Source: Saturnia japonica (Eukaryota; Arthropoda; Insecta; Lepidoptera; Saturniidae). From it: a stretch of DNA of 64,000 nucleotides. The stretch spans positions 5,704,001-5,768,000 of the forward strand of contig CM065309.1 of NCBI GenBank assembly GCA_033032175.1, in the 5' to 3' direction. A model generated the notes under the pieces. It did not search any database. It was not told the origin of the DNA and was given only the letters and a program-made list of their open reading frames with translations. Both the position numbers and the translations under genes were made by a program. The stretch's first letter is position 1. Each line of letters starts with the position of its first letter. This document shows, piece by piece, positions 14,301-26,300 of the stretch.

Positions 14301-17300
14301 TTACATAAAACTTACCTATAAGCAGACTGCAAATATTGCAACATATCATCTAAAACAGCAGGACACGCTTGTTGCAATGCCTTAAAATTTTTTGAACGGA
14401 GAGCTGAGCCCATAGTCATACTGGTGTACTAAAAAGAATGAAAATTAAAGTTAATGTATGAATTAATTGGTTTAAAACTAAGTACATATATGTTATTTAC
14501 ATGGCCAGGATCTTGGAAGGTGGGACAGGCAAGGAAAAACTAATGTTAAGTTTTTTTATAGTAACTTGGCAATATGACTCTACAGTACCTGATGGTAATT
14601 ATGGTACAGTCCAAAAACAACAGTGACTGTCAATGACAGATTTCATCGACAGTTATCACTGTCATACCAGCTTGCTGAAATGCCTCTTCAAGCATTGATT
14701 GAAGGACCCAATATTATAGAAGTGAAAATGTTGACTGGTAGACCGATACATAACCTAACTGGAGGTGGTGGAGAGAGGGGGGGGGGGCTGTAGCTACCCT
14801 TCTCCACCTGTAGACCCATGATTTATTACACTTTCATAATTCCAGAACTAATTCATATGCTATATACTTATCACTTAAAGTTATATTTAATCATATTAAA
14901 TTAAAAAATTATGATGGCATTATTGTTATAAAGATTTGAGTTCTTCACTCTACATTTTTACTTTTGAACCAACAAATTATTCAGACATATTGTTAATATG
15001 AAAATTGAAGTAGAAATAGAATACTATTACATATTTTCACTTACTTCTTCAGGTATCACAGTGAGTACTTCTAACAATAAATTTGTGTTTTCAATAGTTG
15101 TTAATGGCCTTAATATTGTAGCTAAATCTGTTGTGCCTTGTTGTAAAATTACTGCTGCTAACTGAAATTAAAAATAAATTAATCTTTTATATCCTAATAA
15201 AATCAGCTTAATAAATAAGCACTTAACACAAGTTTTAAAGTCACTTACACTTATACATAACCTATTGATGACAATTTTTGGCCCATTGGAGTATGTAAAC
15301 ACGGCTTGAAGAATTTTGTTTTTCACTTCCTCATAATTTTCAGGGGGCACTTCATTCCAACAACGAAGGATTTTTATATGCAGAGTTGTTGCCGCATAAA
15401 ACTGAATTTCTGTCGGCTATAAAAAAAAATGTTTCAGTTGCAGTTTTAATATTTTATAGAGTTAAAATTTAGAATCGTTGGCACGCCAAGAGGAGCGGGA
15501 TGGTTGGAGGAGCATGGAGGGGTTTTCTCCTAACCCTCTGACATTACTCCCATTACAAGGTAACCCATCTTGCCCGAGTTATTGATGGTTAAAGTTTTAA
15601 GGTCAAATTCGAAATTTCAACATTTAACAATATATTTTTCTATTGTTTGCGTTTATGACCAAACGCATAGCTTAAACTGGTGCGAAAAAGACAACTCATA
15701 GTAATATCAACAGAGTTAATGTCATCCTTCTCTAATTTACTAAAGGAATGCAACCAATTTCTAACATCAGATATGTGTACTTTTACCTTTTACTTATGTT
15801 CTTCAGTTCATTAAGTTCGGACGTGGTGATTTAAAGTTATTTACTCATTGTTTATTTCAACGAATTTGGCTTGTTTTACGGACTCTGTGATAATTTCTTA
15901 TGAATACTGTGGCTTACTCTAACTGGACTTTCTATTTGCTTGTGATTGGATTAAGTAAACTGTTGGAGTTCTGAATATGCCGCGGAGAGCTCGGCCCTTG
16001 GCTAAAGAAGAAACTATTCAAAGTTGGATTAAAACCTACCCAGAATTGATGTATGAGTTGACACGACGCTTGATTTATTGCACGAAATGTGAAACCAACT
16101 TTGGATGTAGAATAAGTACAGTTAAAAGGCACGTTGAAGGGCCTGTACACAACAGAAATATTCGAAAATGAACCCAAACATTTTTACGATGATTTAGTAG
16201 AATTTCTTATTCTCTGCAACATACCATCAACAAACTGAAAATCCGGCATTCACAAGATTTTTTCAAAAGTAAATACATATGCTGCACCTGTGCTAAAATA
16301 CCTTTTTCAATATTACCTAGCGAGAGAACGATTAGAAGATATCTGGACTCATTTTATCAAGAGAAGATGACTGTTATACATAGTGCGGTGAGAAATGAAA
16401 AATTGTGGATATCGCTGGATGAAACCACGGACTTCCTTGGTAGATATAATATATTGTTCACTTTTTATTGAAACCCTTGAACTCAAATGTTTCAAATAAT
16501 AAAACATACTTGGTAGCATGTAAAATGTTGGAAGTGGTAAATGGGAAAAGTATTGCAAATTTTGTAACTGATTGCTTAAAAAACTTATGGGGCGTATCTT
16601 ATGAAAATAATATTGAAAATGTTCTTTTGATGTGTTCAGACAGCGTTGCCTATATGTTGAAGGCGGGGCGAATATTAAAGACAGTATTTTCAAATATGAA
16701 ACATGTAACCTGTTTGGCTCATGCTCTTCATCGAGTTGCGGAACAAATTCGATCTCAACATACTGATTTAGATAATTTGATCGGTGACTTAAAAAAAATT
16801 TTTTTGAAATCTCCTAGTAGAGTCAAACTATTAAAAGAAATGTAGCCAGACCTGCCTCTACCTCCTAAACCTGTAATAACCAGATGGGGCACTTGGCTTT
16901 CCGCTGTCTCATACTGTGTGAATTATTTTAATGAAATAAATAATGTGTTATCTAGTTATACAAGCCAAATTAGAAGCGGTCATGGGGCGTAATCCTGATT
17001 TAGATGACATCAGAACTTATGCAGATAAAATCTCGAATAACTCCGCAACCGACAAAAGAATGCTTGTATAAATTCGCTCCACTCACGTCAGTGGAAGTAG
17101 AAAGAAGTTTTTCGGCATATAAATGGATTTTAGATGTAAAAAGAAATAGATTGAAAATAGAAAACATCGAAAAAATTATGATCTGCTATTATAATTTTAT
17201 ACAGACAAAAGAGAAGTGAAACGTTCATGTTTATTAACATAGTTATATTGTATATTTATTGTTTATCTATAAAACACATGTTAATTTATTGTAGAGTTCA

Positions 17301-20300
17301 TAATTAATTAATTATGGTAAAAATCATTAATTTTATCGCCGTTACGGACTTACTTTAATGAGAATATATTATTTTCGTTCGCCGATTCGAAAGCTGGAAT
17401 CCCGGGGAATATCCATATACACATAATGATTGAGGTCATTGACACCATGTGGCACGGGTCGTGCCGATCACTGATCATTATAGACAATATTTTTATCAGG
17501 CGGCCAGATGTTTACATCGCGGCATCGCACAAATCGTTCGCGACACTACTACTATAGACATAGATAGACCTGAGCCGAGTGTTGAATTATTTTAATTTTG
17601 CAATATCTCTCAAGCTATGCGTCCAAATAACATGCTGTAAAAGACAAAGTTTATATTCATTATATTGTCTTTAAGATGAAGTAAATTTTGTTCGTAAGAA
17701 TTAATATGACATGCTTAAAAATAATACAAATAAATAATTTTTAATCCTCAAAAAAAAATTGCAAATTATCTTATTGTGGCTTATGTATAAGAGATAAATA
17801 AATATACGCTATTGCTGACTTTTTTTTTATATACTATGACTAATATTTTTGTACAACATTGTATTTAGCTATCATTAACCATTAATCCAGCACACGCGGA
17901 TAAAGTAATTCGCGAGGGCTTCGACTTCCAACTTACGTAACAAAAATCAATATTTAAAGCTAGCTGGGAATTGTAGCCTAATATTATATAGCCTATACAA
18001 TTTTCTTCGTGAGTCTGGCTATCAAATAAAAAAAGAATTTTTCGAATCCGACTGGTAGTTTCAGAGATTAGCGTATTCAAACAAAAAACTTTTCTGCTTT
18101 ATTATATTAGTATAGATAAACACCAGCTGATTTCAGAACACGACAAACCAAGTAAATCATAGGTGGGTTTATCACTATGTGTGTGGTATTGTTATTATAT
18201 GCCATTATGAATCCAACACATTAACCCTTCAAATACAACCTATAAAATAATTAAAATCATTAATAGTACTGGCTAGAGGGAAGATTTTTAAATAATGTGA
18301 AACCGCTTTTATTTCTTACCAAAAGCATAAATGTGAATTTTCCTATTCCTAATTTAAGTCATGATTGGTTCTTCATACAAACTTTCATCCCCCATTTCAG
18401 CCTTTCAAGTTTTTTTTTCATGACATAAGGAACTAATAAGATCTAATATATCTCTATACCAAACTTCATCAAAATTGGTATGATGTATTTCTCATTCGAA
18501 ATTTCTTCCCCTTTTTTGAATCCTTCATGTTTTATTTTCGCCACAAAAAGTAGCCTATGTCCTTCTCCAAGGTCCAATATACAGTGTAAACTCTTTATAA
18601 CGATAAACTCCCTATAACGTTGAAGTGAGCCCAACTTGGTTGGTTTGCGTTAAAATCCACATATTGAAACACTCTTTATAGCGATACGCCATTCTCTATT
18701 ACGAAGAAATGAGTTCATATTTTTAGACAGTAAATATTTATTATCGGTATTATTGTTTATTATCAGGTAACAAAAGACTTCGAAGCTCCGAAACATCCGA
18801 GGCTTTTGTTATCCTTAATTGCCTTGAACACGTGCAGTATGACGCATTGTTTTCTCGGAAGTGATGGTCTTCGCATACTGGGTACCTATCGTATTAACAG
18901 TCGTAAACCTACTTTGAAACTGTTAACATGACCAGTAAACGGAAAGCGATTAGTGTTGACGAAAAAGTTTGTGTGATACGTGCGATTGAAAAGGGAGAAA
19001 ATAAAAGTGACGTTGGAAGGCGTTTTGAACGCCTGAATGAACGAAAAAGCCTAAAGGGCCACACTATAGACGGAAAATGTTGATGGATATGATCGAAACT
19101 GACGGCAAGGTCTTTCGATCAACATGCTACAAGCAGTGAACTTCTTATCAAAAGCCTGGCAAGAGGTAACAGCAGCCACTATCCAACATTCTTTTCGACA
19201 TGCTGGATTATGTAGTAGCCAAGAAACGAACCAATTTGACAGTGAAGACAATCTACCACAGAGTGAATGGATAAGCCAGTTCAACATACCAAACAATTTT
19301 AACGAAGGTCTACAATCGTACGAAAATATAGATGAAGATGTAGCCACAACTGGTACACTTACAGATGAACAAATTGTTGATTTAGTGTCAAAAAGTCAGG
19401 AAACACCCGATAATCAAGATGAAGAAGATGGTGTGGGAATTTGACGAAAAATGAACTAAAAACTTCTCAGATTTGAAATGTATTATCTTACAATGATTTA
19501 GTACATACCTATTCATTTCTTTGTAATATTTTTCCGCACAAAAACAAACACAAACACCGAAATAGTCAATTTTAAAACAACACTCACTCGCCACTTCCAG
19601 CGGTTAGCAACGAACTGAACTAAGAATATAATGGCGTCAGTATGACGTTTTATTTTGGCCTTAACATTTTGTCCTTGTCTTTAGCTTTAATAATAAATAT
19701 GTTTGTAAGGGATAGCAGTATTAATATGGCAGCACAAATCGACCAAAAACAAGCAACCGTCATCAGCGTTGAGAGGTCTGCTTGCCGCTCAAGGCAAATT
19801 TTGAATCGACGTTGAGCGGTTCGATTGCCAGACCGGAGGCTAGTAGAGTCAAACTATTAAAAGAAATGTAGCCAGACCTGCCTCTACCTCCTAAACCTGT
19901 AATAACCAGATGGGGCACTTGGCTTTCCGCTGTCTCATACTGTGTGAATTATTTTAATGAAATAAATAATGTGTTATCTAGTTATACAAGCCAAATTAGA
20001 AGCGGTCATGGGGCGTAATCCTGATTTAGATGACATCAGAACTTATGCAGATAAAATCTCGAATAAGTCCGCAACCGACAAAAGAATGCTTGTATAAATT
20101 CGCTCCACTCACGTCAGTGGAAGTAGAAAGAAGTTTTTCGGCATATAAATGGATTTAAGATGTAAAAAGAAATAGATTGAAAATAGAAAACATCGAAAAA
20201 ATTATGATCTGCTATTATAATTTTATACAGACAAAAGAGAAGTGAAACGTTCATGTTTATTAACATAGTTATATTGTATATTTATTGTTTATCTATAAAA

Positions 20301-23300
20301 CACATGTTAATTTATTGTAGAGTTCATAATTAATTAATTATGGTAAAAATCATTAATTTTATCGCCGTTACGGACTTACTTTAATGAGAATATATTATTT
20401 TCGTTCGCCGATTCGAAAGCTGGAATCCCGGGGAATATCCATATACACATAATGATTGAGGTCATTGACACCATGTGGCACGGGTCGTGCCGATCACTGA
20501 TCATTATAGACAATATTTTTATCGGGCGGCCAGATGTTTACATCGCGGCATCGCACAAATCGTTCGCGACACTACTACTATAGACATAGATAGACCTGAG
20601 CCGAGTGTTGAATTATTTTAATTTTGCAATATCTCTCAAGCTATGCGTCCAAATAACATGCTGTAAAAGACAAAGTTTATATTCATTATATTGTCTTTAA
20701 GATGAAGTAAATTTTGTTCGTAAGAATTAATATGACATGCTTAAAAATAATACAAATAAATAATTTTTAATCCTCAAAAAAAAATTGCAAATTATCTTAT
20801 TGTGGCTTATGTATAAGAGATAAATAAATATACGCTATTGCTGACTTTTTTTTTATATACTATGACTAATATTTTTGTACAACATTGTATTTAGCTATCA
20901 TTAACCATTAATCCAGCACACGCGGATAAAGTAATTCGCGAGGGCTTCGACTTCCAACTTACGTAACAAAAATCATTCAAAACATTCAAGTTTTTGTTTT
21001 GGCAACTAACATTATTTAGGTTTTGATTTTAGAACTTTTTATTTATTTTCTCAAAACAGAAAATTACCTTGTAATGAGAGTGGTACTATTGTAATTAGGC
21101 ATCTGATATCCATCAATTTCAACCCTTTTAACCCCCAAGTTATGCTAAACTATTCTAAATTCAACCCTTTTATATAGCTCCATCTCTCCGAAGTATCACA
21201 AATGTATATTATATACAACTACCCACCCTGGTTACATTTTTCCTGTTCATTTATATTCATTACTCAACAACTGTTGACCAGTAAACGGAAAGCGATTAGT
21301 GTTGACGAAAAAGTTTGTGTGATACGTGCGATTGAAAAGGGAGAAAATAAAAGTGACGTTGGAAGGCGTTTTGAACGCCTGAATGAACGAAAAAGCCTAA
21401 AGGGCCACACTATAGACGGAAAATGTTGATGGATATGATCGAAACTGACGGCAAGGTCTTTCGATCAACATGCTACAAGCAGTGAACTTCTTATCAAAAG
21501 CCTGGCAAGAGGTAACAGCAGCCACTATCCAACATTCTTTTCGACATGCTGGATTATGTAGTAGCCAAGAAACGAACCAATTTGACAGTGAAGACAATCT
21601 ACCACAGAGTGAATGGATAAGCCAGTTCAACATACCAAACAATTTTAACGAAGGTCTACAATCGTACGAAAATATAGATGAAGATGTAGCCACAACTGGT
21701 ACACTTACAGATGAACAAATTGTTGATTTAGTGTCAAAAAGTCAGGAAACACCCGATAATCAAGATGAAGAAGATGATCAAGTGGACAAAGCCGAATCAC
21801 CACCAAGAATTTAACAAGCCCTAGATGCCGCTAAGTTGGTAGAATTTTTTTTGTTGTTTAATCAAGACGATTCCACCACATATCTAGATATGAAAAGAAT
21901 ACATAAAATAATACAAAACAAGTACTGGCATAGCAAAAAACGTCAGTCAAAGTTATCAGACTATATGTGTAAACAATAATTTATAAGCATTTATTATCTA
22001 AGACATACATATTAAAAAATCTTGTTAATTTGGTTGTTTTTGAAGTGAAAGTTCTTTATCGACGTATGGGAGAAATTTTGTAGCAATCGTCACGTTTTTC
22101 GGTTACGCGCCATGTTGCTTTTTTTATCAAAGTTTAGTATAGTGACGTAAAGAATATAATGTAATATATTATAATAATAACAACAATATATTAGTTTTGA
22201 AGTTTGGTTTGAAATAAGAATAACAATATATTAATTTGAAAGTGATAAAATAAAAAGACATTCAAATTTAAGTGAATTTACAAGAAAAGTGAGAGTGATT
22301 ATATATTTCGTTTTATAAATTCAACACGTATGAGCATGATTTTAACATTTATTTGAGGTTAACCTCACTTTTTGATTGTAAGTATCAGTGAATGTATATA
22401 AATATGTTAAAATTAGCAAGTATTAATAAATATGACTGTAAATCTAGTGAACATTATTAATTCTAAAAACAATAAAAAATATAAATTAAATAATAATTTA
22501 AAAATAAAACAAAACACGATTAGAAAATAAAAATATGTATACGTACATCTTTTTTAATTATTCGTTTTTAATGATTTATTTTTTCATTTCTAATTTTATA
22601 AAATCGTTGCATTTCTACAAGATTAACTGTCATCATATAATTGTATTACTTTGAAAAGATAATTTCAATTATTTATTCATAACTTGTAAATATAATACAA
22701 TAAATAAATAGCAATGATATTATAATAAGAACAATGATAAAATAAAGTACTCATTAATCGTATGCATGTCTATAATAATAAAATAGCTTTAATTTAATAC
22801 GGAAAAAATTGTTTTTCTTAAGGCTTAAGCCTTATCTACCCCATTTTCGTGAAGTTGCAAATAGTAGAAAAATTGTATGTCGTAAAGAAGTTTCACTTCT
22901 TACCTGTGTACTCTGGTACACACACACACATTTTTTTTTGTTCACTTCATATAACGATAACTCTTTATAACGACAAAAAATGCTCAGTCCTTTGAGTTTC
23001 GTTATAAAGAGTTTACTCTGTATCTCTTTGCCAAAATTCATTAAAATTGCTACGAGAACCTTTGAGCGAGAGATCTACGAGAACCTTGCTACATTATAGC
23101 CGTTTCACATTAGTCAGATAATATTATTTGACTCAAAAGAGGTAAAAAAGCGGCTGTTTTTACATATTAATAAAAAATAATAATGTTGCTCTGTGAAAAT
23201 GTTGTTCTATTGTTTTGATCTATTTTAATTCAATTAGTCATTATCAAAATATTGTTAAACAAATATTAATTTTTTATGAAAATATTATAAAATACAGATA

Positions 23301-26300
23301 TATAAATTAAGGCAGCTTTTCCCAAATTACGAGTCGCTACCCACTGGTGCGTCGCAGCAAACATTGGATGAGTCCTGAAACATAGGACGAATCAATGAAC
23401 CAACTAAAATGCAAGTGAAGAATTCAAACAAGCAAAATACTTTCAATTCCAACAAGTTAACAAAATTGTCTGTCTGATGAAGCTATGAATCTCCTCCCTT
23501 CATTATTTCATACCTATTTGACATGTGATTTTCAACTATGATAAACTAAGTACCGAAATGAATTGGACATATACTCATTGCCATTAAAAGTAACTAAAAT
23601 TCAAGTTAATGCCAAAGCTATACTCATTGCGATTAAAAGTAAATTGAAGTTGATGCCAAAGCTTCAAATAGCAAAATAATAGGAAACAAATACATACATC
23701 CTTGTAATTGAAATAGCACTCCTTGAATTGAATTAAAGTATTAACATTCATTCGATTCGGAGTGTTTTTTTTTCATATTTGGACTCATTTGCATAGTTAT
23801 GTCCCTTTTTTCTTCATGGAGAGCCAAGAGGTGAGTGCCGCATTTGGAAGTTTTTGTTAGATGGTTCACGGTCCAATCAACTTTGGGACCCACTAAGTTA
23901 AGGTATTATAAATATTACTTGAAGAATATATTCATATTAGCGAATACTGACAAATATTGGTATTAACCCATCTCTAGACAGTATAAAAAGACAAAATCGT
24001 AGTTTGCTCTAAAACTTCCTTTTTTTAAATGGCATCTTATACTTACAAATTCTGCCAGTGTCAAGTCAGTCTTAAAGAGTCACTTTATAATGGCATTTTA
24101 TATAATTTTGTTCTTCCAGATTAAACTGCTGAAAAACACAGACAAATACAACACCTACTCCTGGATGGAAGCCTATGATTTGCTTTCAATTAATTTGGAT
24201 TTATTCCAGTATGAGGACTGATGTTTTTTATATGATAGATGGCCACATTATTGGACGCGATATCGTAAGAAAGAGGGAATACACTAGCCGGGAGAATGTT
24301 CCACAGCTTCACAGGATGATAAAGATAAATCATAGATTCTTTTTAGTTTCTAAAGAGTTGCAGGTTACTGTAGAAAGGTGAATCCGAAGCCCAGCGCGTG
24401 TGGTTCTGTTGCGGAAGGGAGAGGAGGGAATTAGATGGAACAGCTCTTCAGATCACTCACTGTGATACAGACGTAGAACAAGCTCAGCAAGGTGATGTTC
24501 CTGCGTAGCTGAAGCGGCTCAATGTATTTGGTTATGTCTGCATCATTAACAATAGGAACAGTCCGTCTCTGCAATCTGTTGTGAGCATTGAGGAGGTATT
24601 TTGTGGATCCATCCCAGATATGCGAACAGACATGCCATACACAGCCAAACTTGGGCCTAAATAAGTCAGACTTGGCTAAAGAAGGTAAATCCTGAACATA
24701 GGTTTTGCAGTGGCAGCTTCATTAGCAAGAAGATCAACAACCTTATTATCCTCAATTCCACTATGTCCTGGAATCCAAGCCAAAGTTACAAGAACACTGC
24801 CATTGATTACAATAGGTATTCAATGTTTATAATAAATTGGGACTTTTAGTGGAAGTGAGGAACAGAGAGTAAAGTTCCTCATCCGCCATAGCAAAAGGTG
24901 TTATGTATGGCGGGTTATTGTCGGGTTCTTGTATATATAGTCAATTGTTGGGATAATTTCAATATCGCGATGTAGGATGCGTTGTATGTGGCTCAATAGA
25001 TGCCACTATGTAGGATGCGTCAGTTGTGGCTAGAGATGTCGCTATGTGTAGGAAGGGTCAGTTGTGGTGAGTGCTGTTACTACAGACTTTAGAATAAAAC
25101 TGCCTCTGAATGCCTTTTAAACAACTTACAGAGTTTGACCCAATTTATGAGATAGTATGTATTTGATTTGCTTCTAAGATAGCCACTGCTTCACCAGTAT
25201 AGACAGAGACTAAAGAATAGCATTTGTAACTTAAAATTATTTGATATTTAGGGATCCATACAGCAGTTCCCACATAGCTCTGGGGGCTCGGCTTTGATGC
25301 TTCAGAGAAGATCAACATTCAAGTTTTTGTTTTGGCAACTAACATTATTTAGGTTTTGATTTTAGAACTTTTTATTTATTTTCTCAAAACAGAAAATTAC
25401 CTTGTAATGAGAGTGGTACTATTGTAATTAGGCATCTGATATCCATCAATTTCAACCCTTTTAACCCCCAAGTTATGCTAAACTATTCTAAATTCAACCC
25501 TTTTATATAGCTCCATCTCTCCGAAGTATCACAAATGTATATTATATACAACTACCCACCCTGGTTACATTTTTCCTGTTCATTTATATTCATTACTCAA
25601 CAACTGTTTTGTGAGTTTCTTCTACTTTACATATAAATAACCCTAAATTAACCCAATGCACTATAAAATAGGTGACAATGTAAATACTAATTCAAATGTT
25701 TAGTATTTCTAGATCCATACACATAGTTGTATCACAAATAATATTATGTAATAAAAAAAATGTACAACCAATAAGTCACCAATCACCATATAATGAATAA
25801 CTATTCTTCTAAACTTTTATAATATTAATCAACCCTCACAATAATAATATTGATTCTGTAGCACATTACAATTTAGTTTATTAATAAATATATTATAAAA
25901 CAAAGTCCTCAGAGTTTCTGTTTGTCTGAAAGTGATAAACTCAAAAGATACCTAATGGATTTTCATATGGTTTTCACAGTGACATTTTATACATGACATG
26001 ACATGTTATACTCTCACTAAAAGCAACATTACAAATTTTGTTATCAGCCAGTTGGACCAAAAGGGATAGGAAATAACAGTTCTTAACGGAAACTCTGTTG
26101 TTAAAAAAGGTTAAAAGTTTCTTCTCACTCACACCAGTATCTAGTCAAAGGTGAACTAAGGGCCACCATTCAAAATAGCACATAAAGAGCTTCAATGCCA
26201 TATATTTATTTATTTATTTATAAAAGGCACTGCTACAGAGAACAAACTAAACTTATACTATAAAAACATAACTATAATGTAACACAATAGAATTTGCACT

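Larger units (their letters stand above)
18582..23020 (+). mobile_element. Tigger/pogo DNA transposon, internally deleted and rearranged
   Basis: The left terminus at 18582 reads CAGTGTAAACTCTTTATAAC and the right terminus ending at 23020 is its inverse with one change (CAGAGTAAAC...). TA lies on both sides, as expected for a Tc1/mariner-superfamily target duplication. Coding remnants: an N-terminal helix-turn-helix start (TSKRKAISVDEKVC, from 18928) runs straight into C-terminal sequence (KAWQEVTAATIQHSFRHAGL, TGTLTDEQIVDLV), so the catalytic core is gone. From 19431 the element is interrupted by 1.8 kb of foreign segments. It then repeats its own 502-bp coding remnant (21275-21776) and finishes normally. 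A Helentron-like element (22040-22935) is nested near the right end. Confidence 0.75.

Noticed and set aside
14777..14790. G-run as a possible quadruplex or origin
   Set aside because: It is a single uninterrupted G tract without further G blocks, and it lies in a small intron with no other signal.
19051..19347. 98-codon minus-strand frame repeated identically at 21397-21693
   Set aside because: It is the reverse strand of the duplicated Tigger transposase remnant. Identity reflects the DNA duplication, not a second gene.
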